Positions 33,446 to 42,101 of a DNA stretch of 53,227 bases are shown in pieces (the stretch's first letter is position 1; each line of letters begins with the position of its first letter). A program made the position numbers and the translations under genes. The notes beneath the pieces were generated by a model that had not been told where the DNA came from, made no database searches, and saw only the letters and a program-made list of their open reading frames with translations. Source of the stretch: Rhodospirillaceae bacterium (GTDB lineage Bacteria; Pseudomonadota; Alphaproteobacteria; CACIAM-22H2); the NCBI GenBank assembly GCA_027490975.1, contig JAIXXA010000071.1, forward strand, positions 1-53,227, read 5' to 3'.

Positions 33446-34032
33446 GCTGCGCGCATCAGCGCATCGCCCAAAGCGGCGAGTTTGCGGCGCGCCTGATCGA
33501 GATTGGCTGCGTCGGCCGCAAGGGCCGCCCGGATCGCGCGCTCGATCCGATCGCGGTTGCGCGCGGTCGCGGCACTCGCCGCTGCCGCATCCGCCAGCAG
33601 GTGTGCGGAGGCCAGCACCGTTGCGGCCGTGGTGTGCAGGTCGTGCGAGGCTTTGTGCAGTGTGGCCAGCAGCTCTTCGAGTTGCGCGAGGCAAGCCTCC
33701 GCCGTCAACTCGACGCGGAATTCGAAGGCGGTCTGCCGGTCGTGTCGCCATGCGCGGTAGCGCACCAGGCGCGCGCCGATACCGTGCAGGCAGATTGCCT
33801 CAACCCCCGTCGTGGACGCAGCCGAGCCATGCATTCTTGCGATGGATGCTGTCAGGGCCGCATCGGTCGGCAGGGCCAGCAAGGCGGAAACGGCGCCCGT
33901 GTCGGCGTGACTCGACGCCCACCACGCCGGAACGCCCCGCGCCGCGAGGTCCGAAAACTCTCCGGCCGTCGAAAGATCGAATGAAATCAGAAAGCTATCG
34001 GCAGTAAGGGCCGGGTCGAGGCCGTTGGGCAT
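33442..34032 (-). CDS. Stand-alone DHp-like (HisKA) protein without ATPase domain
   Basis: This 196-residue protein of no clear family has residues 10-110 that look like a PAS-type or compact sensor fold. Residues 115-150 read LEELLATLHKASHDLHTTAATVLASAHLLAD, much like the H-box of histidine kinases (H130-D131-L), with Thr in place of Pro. Residues 155-195 are a second helix. There are no N, G1, F or G2 boxes. It could be a phosphotransferase like ChpT or a dominant DHp partner. It is convergent with the LuxR-type regulator and divergent from the chemoreceptor. Confidence 0.55.
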   Translation of the reverse strand: MPNGLDPALTADSFLISFDLSTAGEFSDLAARGVPAWWASSHADTGAVSALLALPTDAALTASIARMHGSAASTTGVEAICLHGIGARLVRYRAWRHDRQTAFEFRVELTAEACLAQLEELLATLHKASHDLHTTAATVLASAHLLADAAAASAATARNRDRIERAIRAALAADAANLDQARRKLAALGDALMRAA

Positions 34033-34078
34033 TGCGCTTCAGGTTCCGTGCAGGGGGCCGGTTCGCGTGTGCCCCTTA

Positions 34079-34121
34079 GCGACCAAAGTATATACGACGC
34101 AAATCCGCATCGCGACCAAAG
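34079..34121. repeat. Direct repeats of GCGACCAAAG, operator candidate
   Basis: Identical decamers at 34079-34088 and 34112-34121 lie 33 bases apart, about three helical turns, in the divergent region between the DHp-like gene and the chemoreceptor gene. On the minus strand they flank TATATA, a plausible -10 for the DHp-like gene. A repressor or activator bound to both would loop or stack over it. Confidence 0.4.
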
Positions 34122-34167
34122 AGAAGACTGCGCGCAATTCTGCCGCATTGAATATCATACGAATGTA

Positions 34168-34201
34168 CCCCACTTGTAGCATAACTAAGTCAAATGTGGG
34201 G
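34168..34201 (+). promoter_or_regulatory. Stem that can hide the chemoreceptor ribosome site
   Basis: CCCCACTTG (34168-34176) can pair with CAA-AT-GTGGGG (34191-34201), with a bulge of AT. The GTGGGGGAG part is the likely Shine-Dalgarno of the gene starting at 34212. If the transcript begins upstream, translation could be controlled by this fold. Confidence 0.3.
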
Positions 34202-34211
34202 GAGCCGAAAA

Positions 34212-36236
34212 ATGGCAACGCTTGAAGCACTGAACGGACGTTTCCGAATCGGCACGCGGATCGCTGCGGGGTTTGCGCTGGTTCTGGCGCTCATGCTTGG
34301 TCTCGGCGGATCGGCGTGGCTGTCGCTCGGCGACATCAAACTGCTGTTCGGGCGCTACAGCACGATCAGCACTGCCGCCAAACATATGGGCGACGCCGAG
34401 ATTGGCTTCAGCGCCTTGCGGCGTGCCGCCTTGGTCTATGCCACGACCGGCGACGCGGGCGCCCAAGCGACGATCGCCAAACTGGACGTCGAAATCCGCC
34501 GCAATATCGACACCGCGATCGCGCTGATCGTCGCCGAAGAGCGGCGCTCGCTTGCCCGCGCGATCCAGGCCGACTACGCCACCTATATGGCGAATGTCGA
34601 ACGTATGGCGCCGCTGCGCGCCGCGCGCACGGCCGCCGTCGACCAGGGGATGAATGTGGTCGGCCTCGCGGCGCGCCGCGAGATCACCGCTGCAACCGAG
34701 CGCGCCATGGCCGCCGGCGATTTCGAGACGGCGGCCCATCTGGGCCGCGCCCAAGAGGGACTCGGCCTCGCGCGCATCAACGAGCTGCGCTATCTCGCCG
34801 CCCCAAGCCAGGACCAGATCGTCGCGGCCGACGAAGCGTTTGCGCTGCTGAACGCAAGCCTCGAGCGCGCCCGCGCTACGGCACAGGCCGAGACGCGCGC
34901 CCTGATCGAGGCGGCGCGCACGACGGCCGCCTCCTACGTCCCGGCGTTCCGCACGGCGGCGCAATCGATCGCGGCCCTCGACGAACTGGTGAACCGCACC
35001 AACGCGGCCGTGGCACAAAAGCTCGGCGAAGACATCGAATTGCTGCTCGCAAGGCAGGAAGCCGCCCTCGCCGAGATAAAAGCGGACGTGGACGGCGAAA
35101 TCTCGGTAGGCGTTCGCAATGCGGCGATTTTGTCGGTGCTGGCCGTGGCGATCGCTTTGATTGCCTCGCTTGTCGTATCGCGCGGCATCACGCGCCCGGT
35201 CGGCGCCATGACGCAGGCGATGAAAAAGCTGGCCGACGGCGATCTCACGGTCGACGTGCCGGCAAAGGAAAACCACGATGAAATCGGCGACATGGCCAAG
35301 ACCGTGCAGGTGTTCAAGGAAAACGCGTTGAAGGTAAAAACGCTCGAAGAAGAGCAGCGCCGCTCCGAAGAGCGCGCAGAAGCCGAGAAGAAAGCGGCCC
35401 TTGCGGCCCTTGCCGACGGGTTCGAGCGCCAGGTCGGCGGCGTGGTGTCGGCTGTGTCGGCTTCGGCCACCGACTTGCAGGGTTCGGCCGAACAAATGTC
35501 GAGCACGGCTGAAGAGACGAGCCGCCAGGCGACGGCCGTTGCGGCCGCGAGCGAACAGGCGTCGACCAATGTGCAGACGGTGGCTGCGGCCGCCGAGGAA
35601 CTGGCGAGCTCGATCGCGGAGATCTCGCGCCAGGTCTCCGAGTCTGCGCGCATCACCGGCCAGGCGGTCGACGATGTGGCGCGCACCGGCACCACCGTCG
35701 AAGCGCTGGCGACGGCGGCCCAGAAGATCGGCGATGTGGTCAAGCTGATTTCGGACATTGCAAGCCAAACCAATCTTCTGGCCCTCAACGCGACGATCGA
35801 AGCGGCACGTGCGGGCGACGCAGGCAAGGGCTTTGCGGTCGTGGCAAGCGAGGTCAAGAGCCTTGCCAACCAGACCGCGCGCGCAACCGACGAAATCAGC
35901 AGCCAGATCGCTGCCATCCAGACCGCGACGAGCGAATCGGTCGATGCGATGCGCGGCATCGGCACCACGATCGGCAAGATGAACGAAATTTCTGCCGGCA
36001 TTGCGTCGGCGGTCGAAGAGCAGGGGGCCGCGACCGCCGAGATCGCGCGCAACGTCCAGCAGGCGGCTGCCGGAACCAACGACGTTTCGTCCAACATCGC
36101 GGGCGTAACCTCGGCAGCCGGCGATACCGGCAAAGCCGCCGAAAACCTGCAACGTTCGGCCGGCACGCTCGGCGAGCAGGCGGGCACGCTGAAACGCGCG
36201 GTTGCAAGCTTCCTTGCGGACGTGCGCGCGGCTTGA
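34212..36236 (+). CDS. Methyl-accepting chemotaxis protein
   Basis: This 674-residue chemoreceptor has a TM1 at about residues 16-38 ([17 protein letters not shown]), a four-helix-bundle-like periplasmic domain, a TM2 near 302-322 ([17 protein letters not shown]), and HAMP. The signalling coil contains the CheW/CheA-binding hairpin tip [18 protein letters not shown] near residue 521. No C-terminal CheR/CheB pentapeptide is present. ATG 34212 was taken because GGGGGAG is eight bases upstream; an in-frame ATG at 34194 would add six residues. The ligand is unknown. Confidence 0.92.
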   Translation: MATLEALNGRFRIGTRIAAGFALVLALMLGLGGSAWLSLGDIKLLFGRYSTISTAAKHMGDAEIGFSALRRAALVYATTGDAGAQATIAKLDVEIRRNIDTAIALIVAEERRSLARAIQADYATYMANVERMAPLRAARTAAVDQGMNVVGLAARREITAATERAMAAGDFETAAHLGRAQEGLGLARINELRYLAAPSQDQIVAADEAFALLNASLERARATAQAETRALIEAARTTAASYVPAFRTAAQSIAALDELVNRTNAAVAQKLGEDIELLLARQEAALAEIKADVDGEISVGVRNAAILSVLAVAIALIASLVVSRGITRPVGAMTQAMKKLADGDLTVDVPAKENHDEIGDMAKTVQVFKENALKVKTLEEEQRRSEERAEAEKKAALAALADGFERQVGGVVSAVSASATDLQGSAEQMSSTAEETSRQATAVAAASEQASTNVQTVAAAAEELASSIAEISRQVSESARITGQAVDDVARTGTTVEALATAAQKIGDVVKLISDIASQTNLLALNATIEAARAGDAGKGFAVVASEVKSLANQTARATDEISSQIAAIQTATSESVDAMRGIGTTIGKMNEISAGIASAVEEQGAATAEIARNVQQAAAGTNDVSSNIAGVTSAAGDTGKAAENLQRSAGTLGEQAGTLKRAVASFLADVRAA

Positions 36237-36255
36237 GCGCGCCGCTCGAGGTTGG

Positions 36256-36292
36256 GAGCGGGGCAGGTCTGGTGCCGAGATGAGCCCCGCTC
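36256..36292 (+). terminator. Hairpin terminator after the chemoreceptor gene
   Basis: GAGCGGGGC (36256-36264) and GCCCCGCTC (36284-36292) form a perfect nine-base stem, 20 bases after the chemoreceptor stop. TAAACTTG follows, a weak T-run. It may separate the receptor from the downstream kinase operon. Confidence 0.5.
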
Positions 36293-36322
36293 TAAACTTG
36301 CAGGCATGAAAGGGCCAAAACC

Positions 36323-36793
36323 ATGCGTCGGCTGCTGATTGCCGCGATCGTCTTCGTGTCGGCTGGGTTCGCATCTGCGAGTCCCGCGCCTGCAGCCGAT
36401 CCGGAGATCACGCCGTTCGCGCGCGGCGGAATTCGCGCCGAAGATACAATGAGCCGCGTCCAACGCGAGGCGGTGCCGTTCGGCACAGTCCGGTTCGCGG
36501 CGGCCTTTCAGTTCCGGCCGATGGCGGAACTCGCCGTGCTCGAGGCCGAAATCTGGGAGATGTCGGAGCGCGGCACGCGCGAGGGCATTTTCTGCAATAT
36601 CGACGCAGCTTCCTGTCTGCACGGCGATCGCGGTGCCACGAAGCTTGTGCCGGCTTCGGCGGCCGACAAGCGGCGCCTGAACGAGATCCTGCGAACCATC
36701 ATCGTCCCCGACTGGATCGTGCGCTGCGGCGAAACCTGCCCCAATGCCCGGAACGATGCGCTCGGGTCCGCGCTGCGCGTGCCGATCCCATGA
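36323..36793 (+). CDS. Secreted Cys-containing protein coupled to a hybrid kinase
   Basis: This 156-residue protein has a signal peptide (MRRLLIAAIVFVSAGFASASPAPA) and four cysteines in two pairs (IFCNIDAASCLHG, VRCGETCPNA), suggesting two disulfides in the periplasm. No family was recognised. Its stop overlaps the ATG of the hybrid kinase (ATGA). This coupling and the kinase's large periplasmic region suggest it may bind or tune the sensor domain, which is inference. Confidence 0.62.
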   Translation: MRRLLIAAIVFVSAGFASASPAPAADPEITPFARGGIRAEDTMSRVQREAVPFGTVRFAAAFQFRPMAELAVLEAEIWEMSERGTREGIFCNIDAASCLHGDRGATKLVPASAADKRRLNEILRTIIVPDWIVRCGETCPNARNDALGSALRVPIP

Positions 36794-39700
36794 ACGAACC
36801 CGTACGCGCGCCCGGCATGGCTCGAAAACGCCGCCGCACCTTGGCTTTCGGCGTGGGCTTGGGTCTGTGCGCGCTGCTGGCGGCGGCGACGGCGCTCGTT
36901 CTCGTGCGCAGCCAGATGGCCGCGATTGCCACGCTCCGCAATTCGGTGGCCAGCATTGCAGCAAACACGGGTGCGCGCGTCGACCGCGAATTGCTGCAGA
37001 CCGAAACGCTGCTGGCCCGCGTGCCCCTGATTCTGGGGTCGCTCGACGGTGCCGCGCAGCAAACCCTCGTCAGCAGAGAATTGCGGCTGTTCGCGGACCA
37101 GTCGACTTTGCTGCGCGACATATTCGTCATCGCAACCGACGGCCGCCTGCTTGCGTCGGCGTTGCCTGCCGCCGCTCGCCTGCCGCCGGAAACGCTGGCC
37201 GAACTGCGCGCCACATTCACGCGCGGTGCGGGCGAAGCGGCGGCCATCGCGTTGCCGCAGCGCAATCGGATCTCCGACGAATGGGTCACGCTGATTGGCC
37301 GCACGGTCGAAATCCCGGGCGTGGGCGAAGCACTTGCGGTCGGCGAAGTCGAAATCCGCGCGCTGTCCGAACTGATCGCCGACCGCGCTCGGCTCGATCG
37401 GCGCATGGCGATCGAGCGGCGCGACGGCCATTTGATCGCCGCAGCGCCGCACGACGAAGTCGGCATGGCGCGCCCGCGCCCGGTACTGCCTGCAGCCTTG
37501 CTCGAGCCCGACAGCCAGCCCCTCGTCAGCGCCTTGCGCGGAAGCGGCGCAGAAAGTGTCGTGGCCGTCCATGTGCTGCACAATCGGGCTTTGGTGCTGG
37601 TCGCCACGCTCGATCTCGATGCGGGTCTTGCCGCGTGGCGTGCCGAGCGCAGCCGGATCGCCGCCGTCGCTGCTGCCTTTGCCGGTTTGATCCTTGCCTT
37701 TGCGGCCCTTGCGCATCGCGCCGACAAGCTGCGCGGGCGCCTGGTGGACCGGCTCGCCCTGCAGGCGGCCGTCGTCGAGAACGCGGGCGAATCGATCATC
37801 ATCTCCGATATTGAGGGCCGAACCCTTTGGGTCAATGCGGCATTCGAGCGGCAGACCGGCTACAAAGCGTCCGAGATGCTCGGCCAGCGGCCGGGCGCTA
37901 TGCTGCAGGGGCCCGGCACGGACCCTGCGGCTGTCGCGACGCTGCGCCACGCGATCGCCATGCAGCGCAGCTGCGACGTCGAGATCCTGAACTACAACAA
38001 GGCAGGCGAAGCCTACTGGCAGCGCGTGCGGCTGTCGCCGGTGCGCGACGCGCTGGGCGAGCTCACGCATTTCATCGCGGTCCAGACGGATGTGACGCGC
38101 GAACGCGAGCAGCTTGCGAGCCTCGCCGCTGCCAAGTCCGAAGCCGAGCGAAATCTCGCCATCGCCACCGTCGCGCACGACCAGCTTCGCAGCGCCATGG
38201 ACGCGATGCGCGAGGGGCTGATGCTGTTCGACGCCCAAGACCGCATTCTCAAGTGGAACGCGCAGTTCGTGGCCATGCTCGGCCTGCACGACGGTTTCGT
38301 GCGCGAGGGCATGAGTCTGCTCGAGCTCACGCTGCGCGCGCTCGAGATCCGCGAGCCTGAACTTTCGACGGCCGCACGCGCCGCCAAGGCGGCCGCGCGC
38401 GTCGCCGCCCATCGCACGCCGCGCATGCGCGAGGAGGAGCTGGCGGTCGGCGACCGCACGGTCGTGATCCGGCGCACGCTGCTGCCGAACGGCGGCATCA
38501 TGTACGTGTATCGCGACGTGACCGAGGAGCGACGCGCGACCGAGCAGCTGCGCCGCGCCAACGACGTGTTGCACGCGTCCGAAGCGCGTCTGGCGCTTGC
38601 GCTCGAGACCGCCAATCTCGGCTGGTGGGAGCGCACGACCGACGGGCGCGACCACTGGAGTGCGCGCGCGCGCGAGATCTGGGGCATTGCCCCCGACGTA
38701 GCGGCGAGCGTTGCGGCCTGGCGCGCCTGCCTGCATCCCGACGATCGGAACACGATCGACGATTCGTTGGAACTCGCCGACGGCCGCCACGTGCGCAACT
38801 ATCGCGTGGTCCACGCCGACGGCAGCGTGCGCTATGTCCGCTCGCAGCGCTTGATCACGCGCGCAAGCGGCGCGGGCGGGGTGCAGGCGCTCGGAACCGT
38901 GCTCGACTACACAGATCTCGAAACGCTGCGCCGGGCCGCCGAACGCGACCGCGAGACGCTCGCGAGCGCCATCAACGCGATGCGCGACGGCATCCTCATC
39001 TACGACTCGAACGAGCGCCTCGTTTCTTGGAACTTGCGCCTTCTGGAAATCTGCCCGTGGCTGGAAGGCATTCTTGCGCCGGGGGTCGCCTATTCCAGCA
39101 TTCCGCGCGCCGCTCTCGAACGCGCCGACGGCAAACGCACGCCCGACGAAATCGACGAAGCGATCGCCGAGCGCCACCGTTCGTTCGCCGAGGGCGACGG
39201 GCGCACCTTCGAGCTCGCGATCGAAGGCCGCGTCATCCACGTCACGCGCATTCCGGTCGCGGTCGGCGGCTCGCTCGGCATCGTGCGCGACGTGACCGAG
39301 CAGAAGGCCTACCAGGCCGAACTCGAAGAGGCCAGGCGCGCGGCCGAAGCCGCCAGCGACGCCAAAACGCGCTTCCTTGCCAACATGAGCCACGAATTGC
39401 GCACGCCGCTTGCCGGCATCGTGTCGATGCTGGGCCTGCTCGACGAAGCGGCCCTCGACGCGGAAGGTCGGCGCCAGGTCTCCTACGCGCGCGGATCGGC
39501 CAAGCACCTCATCAGCGTTGTCGGGAACATTCTCGACCTTTCAAAGCTCGAGATTTCGGACATCGAACTCAACCGCCATCCGTTCGACCTCGCACTTCTG
39601 ACGAACGATTCGATCCATCCGCTCGGTGCGACGGCGCACAGAAAGGGCCTCGACCTCGACGTCGCGATCGCCGATTCCGCGTGCGGCGTGCGCGTGGGCG

Positions 39701-40857
39701 ATGCGGTGCGCATCCGCCAGATCCTCACCAACCTCGTGGGCAACGCAATCAAATTCACGATGGCCGGGCGCGTGTCGGTTGCCGTGTCGGCGGCCGGGGA
39801 ATTCGTGACCTTCGCCGTTGCCGATACCGGCCCCGGCATCGCGCGCGACGCGCAGGCGCATCTGTTCGAGGATTTCGCCCAGGTCGATTCGTCGAGCGCG
39901 CGGCGGCACGAGGGCGCGGGCCTGGGTCTGGCGATCAGCCGTCGCCTTGCGATCGCCATGGCGGGCGAGCTTACTGTCGAAAGCGACGTGGGGCGGGGTG
40001 CGACGTTCCGCCTGGTGCTGCCGTTGCCGGCCTTCGCCTCGGCCGCGTCCGGGCTTGACGCGTCCGCAGCCCCGCCCGCCCGGCTCGACGGTGCCTGGCT
40101 CTTGCTTGCCGAAGACAACGAAGTGAACCGTTACGGCATCGTGCGCATCCTCGAAAAGATGGGCGCCAAGGTCGATGCCGTCGGCGACGGCGCCGAGGCG
40201 GTGGCGGCCGCCGCACGGCGCCGCTACGACGCCATTCTGATGGACGTGCAGATGCCGGGCATCGACGGGCTCGAAGCGACGCGCGCGATCCGCGCCGGCA
40301 GCGGCCCGAACAAGGGGGCTCTGATCGTCGCATTGACGGCCAACGCCTTCACCGAAGACCGCAACGTTTGTCTGCGCGTCGGCATGGATCGGTTCCTGAC
40401 GAAGCCCGTGGGGGCCGCCGAACTTTGCGAAGCCTTGGCCGATTCGGCCCTGGTGCGCGCCGCGCGCATGCCGCCGCCGGCGGCAGCACCGGCCGCCGAC
40501 CCCGCCGCGTGGATCGACCGTGCGCGCATCGGCACGCTGGAGTCCGACGGCGGCGCAGGTTTTGCCGCAGCCTTGGTCGGGCGTTTTGCGGCGACGCTCG
40601 AACCCGAGTTGCGTTCGCTCGACCAAGCCTTTGCGGACGGCGACATAGCCAGGGTCGCAGCCCTCGGTCACGCACTCAAAAGCTCGTCGCGCATGGTGGG
40701 TGCGGCGGGCCTCGGCGAAGCCGCCGAAACGCTCGAGCGCATCGCGTTCGACGCTTCGCCCGAGACGCTGCGCGACGCGATCGCCGCCTTTCGCCAGCGC
40801 GCGCAGCACTTCCGCAGATTCGCCGCTCAAACCGTGGATTCGAAGATCGAAGGATGA
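36790..40857 (+). CDS. Tripartite hybrid histidine kinase (sensor, four PAS, HK, REC, HPt)
   Basis: This 1355-residue protein has TM1 at about 18-40, a periplasmic region of about 250 residues (Cache-like by eye), TM2 at about 290-308, then PAS domains at roughly 322-440, 465-582, 600-712 and 722-838. The DHp domain has His868 (MSHELRTP), the ATPase domain follows (ADTGPGIA, GAGLGLAIS), the receiver has Asp1152 (ILMDVQMPGIDG) and Lys1205, and the C-terminal HPt has His1294 (GHALKSSSRM). The first PAS resembles a LOV domain but lacks the flavin Cys. It is coupled to the secreted protein upstream and to a receiver-only regulator downstream (ATGA). Confidence 0.92.
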   Translation: MNEPVRAPGMARKRRRTLAFGVGLGLCALLAAATALVLVRSQMAAIATLRNSVASIAANTGARVDRELLQTETLLARVPLILGSLDGAAQQTLVSRELRLFADQSTLLRDIFVIATDGRLLASALPAAARLPPETLAELRATFTRGAGEAAAIALPQRNRISDEWVTLIGRTVEIPGVGEALAVGEVEIRALSELIADRARLDRRMAIERRDGHLIAAAPHDEVGMARPRPVLPAALLEPDSQPLVSALRGSGAESVVAVHVLHNRALVLVATLDLDAGLAAWRAERSRIAAVAAAFAGLILAFAALAHRADKLRGRLVDRLALQAAVVENAGESIIISDIEGRTLWVNAAFERQTGYKASEMLGQRPGAMLQGPGTDPAAVATLRHAIAMQRSCDVEILNYNKAGEAYWQRVRLSPVRDALGELTHFIAVQTDVTREREQLASLAAAKSEAERNLAIATVAHDQLRSAMDAMREGLMLFDAQDRILKWNAQFVAMLGLHDGFVREGMSLLELTLRALEIREPELSTAARAAKAAARVAAHRTPRMREEELAVGDRTVVIRRTLLPNGGIMYVYRDVTEERRATEQLRRANDVLHASEARLALALETANLGWWERTTDGRDHWSARAREIWGIAPDVAASVAAWRACLHPDDRNTIDDSLELADGRHVRNYRVVHADGSVRYVRSQRLITRASGAGGVQALGTVLDYTDLETLRRAAERDRETLASAINAMRDGILIYDSNERLVSWNLRLLEICPWLEGILAPGVAYSSIPRAALERADGKRTPDEIDEAIAERHRSFAEGDGRTFELAIEGRVIHVTRIPVAVGGSLGIVRDVTEQKAYQAELEEARRAAEAASDAKTRFLANMSHELRTPLAGIVSMLGLLDEAALDAEGRRQVSYARGSAKHLISVVGNILDLSKLEISDIELNRHPFDLALLTNDSIHPLGATAHRKGLDLDVAIADSACGVRVGDAVRIRQILTNLVGNAIKFTMAGRVSVAVSAAGEFVTFAVADTGPGIARDAQAHLFEDFAQVDSSSARRHEGAGLGLAISRRLAIAMAGELTVESDVGRGATFRLVLPLPAFASAASGLDASAAPPARLDGAWLLLAEDNEVNRYGIVRILEKMGAKVDAVGDGAEAVAAAARRRYDAILMDVQMPGIDGLEATRAIRAGSGPNKGALIVALTANAFTEDRNVCLRVGMDRFLTKPVGAAELCEALADSALVRAARMPPPAAAPAADPAAWIDRARIGTLESDGGAGFAAALVGRFAATLEPELRSLDQAFADGDIARVAALGHALKSSSRMVGAAGLGEAAETLERIAFDASPETLRDAIAAFRQRAQHFRRFAAQTVDSKIEG

Positions 40858-41300
40858 CGCGCATGGAACCGCAAAACGCCGAGAAACAAGTGGCTGCGGA
40901 CAAGCCGAAACCGCTCGTCGTGCTCGTCATCGAAGACGATCTGTTCTTCCGCGACGTCATGGTCGAGGCGCTCGAGCGCGCTGGCTTCCGCACGCAAGCG
41001 GCCGAGAACGGATCGGTCGGTCTCAAAATAGCCATGGCGCAGCCGATCGACATCGTGGTTACGGATCTGTTCATGCCGGAAAAAGAAGGCATGGAAACGA
41101 TCCGCAGTCTGCGCGACCGCTTCGCCTTCATGCCGATCCTCGTCGTCTCGGGCGGCATTGCCGGCCAGCGCTCGGACTTTCTCGGCATGTCGGTGCGGCT
41201 CGGCGCCAGCGCCGCCATCTCGAAACCGTTTCTGCCGAGCGAGCTCGTGCAGGCGGTGCGCAAACTTGCCGCGGCGGCAGGCCTTTCGACCGCGCCCTGA
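40854..41300 (+). CDS. Receiver-only response regulator
   Basis: This 148-residue protein has acidic D28-D29 (VIEDDLFF) and phospho-acceptor Asp71 in VVTDLFMPEKEGME, plus Ser/Thr and Lys sites near 99 and 124 (VVSGGIAG, SKPFLPSE). There is no output domain. It starts inside the kinase stop (ATGA); a second ATG at 40863 is possible. Most likely it takes phosphate from the HPt of the upstream kinase. Confidence 0.9.
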   Translation: MTRMEPQNAEKQVAADKPKPLVVLVIEDDLFFRDVMVEALERAGFRTQAAENGSVGLKIAMAQPIDIVVTDLFMPEKEGMETIRSLRDRFAFMPILVVSGGIAGQRSDFLGMSVRLGASAAISKPFLPSELVQAVRKLAAAAGLSTAP

Positions 41301-41301
41301 C

Positions 41302-42087
41302 TCAGGCGCCGCGAAAGCGCGGTTTGCGCTTTTCGAGAAAGGCGGTGCGGCCCTCTTTGTAGTCGTCGCTGGCGAAACACGCGGCGACCATTTCCTCGCA
41401 GGCAGCCATGTCGCGCGCGGCGGGATCCTTCAGGATCTCGACCGCGATGCGTTTGACGGCCGCGACCGTCAGCGGCGCATTGTCGGCGATGGTCGTTGCA
41501 ATCTCCAGGACGGTTTCCGCGAGTGCTTCGGGCGCCACCGCGCGGTTGAGAAGGCCCCAGCGCAATGCCTCGTCGCAGCCGAAGCGGCGCGCGGTGAAGA
41601 AGATCTCCTTCGTGGCGGCGGGGCCGATCGTTTCGATGCAGCGGCGCAGGCCCGCATAGCCGTAGCCGAGGCCGAGCTTTGCGGCGGGCAGCGCGAAAAC
41701 GGCGTTCGTGCTTGCCACGCGCATGTCGCAGGAGACCGCGATCGCGAACCCGCCGCCCATGCAGAAGCCGTTGACCATCGCGATGGTCGGTTTGGGAAAT
41801 GCGTAGAGACGCTCGCAAACCCGATCGACGGTTTCGTTGTAGATCGCGGCCGCTTCCGCGGTCGCGCGCTCGCTCGCGAATTTCGAGATGTCCGCACCCG
41901 AGGCAAACGCCTTGTCGCCCGCCCCCGTCAGCACCACGACGCGCAGATCGGCGTCTGTCGCAAACGCAGCGAGCGTTTCGTCCATGCGCTGCCACATCGC
42001 GAGCGACAGGGCGTTGCGTTTTTCGGGATTGTTGAAGGTTACGATCCCGATGCGCCCGTCTTTGCGCGCCAGTATTCTTTCGGTCAT
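41302..42087 (-). CDS. Enoyl-CoA hydratase/isomerase-family protein
   Basis: This 261-residue crotonase-fold protein has the oxyanion loops AFASGADI (61-67) and FCMGGGFAIAVSCD (108-121). The two glutamates that serve as acid and base in true enoyl-CoA hydratases are not visible: the GGGCE position reads GGGFA, and FxxPE reads FALPA. The reaction is therefore uncertain (hydratase, isomerase or hydrolase-like). It follows the CaiB-type CoA transferase by 14 bases, so it probably acts on a CoA ester made by it. Confidence 0.85.
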   Translation of the reverse strand: MTERILARKDGRIGIVTFNNPEKRNALSLAMWQRMDETLAAFATDADLRVVVLTGAGDKAFASGADISKFASERATAEAAAIYNETVDRVCERLYAFPKPTIAMVNGFCMGGGFAIAVSCDMRVASTNAVFALPAAKLGLGYGYAGLRRCIETIGPAATKEIFFTARRFGCDEALRWGLLNRAVAPEALAETVLEIATTIADNAPLTVAAVKRIAVEILKDPAARDMAACEEMVAACFASDDYKEGRTAFLEKRKPRFRGA

Positions 42088-42101
42088 GTCTTTTCCGTTT
42101 C

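Noticed and set aside
34025-34225. 66-codon plus-strand frame in the chemoreceptor promoter region
   Set aside because: Overlaps the ribosome site and repeats of the promoter area; no ribosome site and no conserved-looking sequence.
36790-40857. True LOV photoreceptor
   Set aside because: The LOV-like PAS lacks the reactive Cys.
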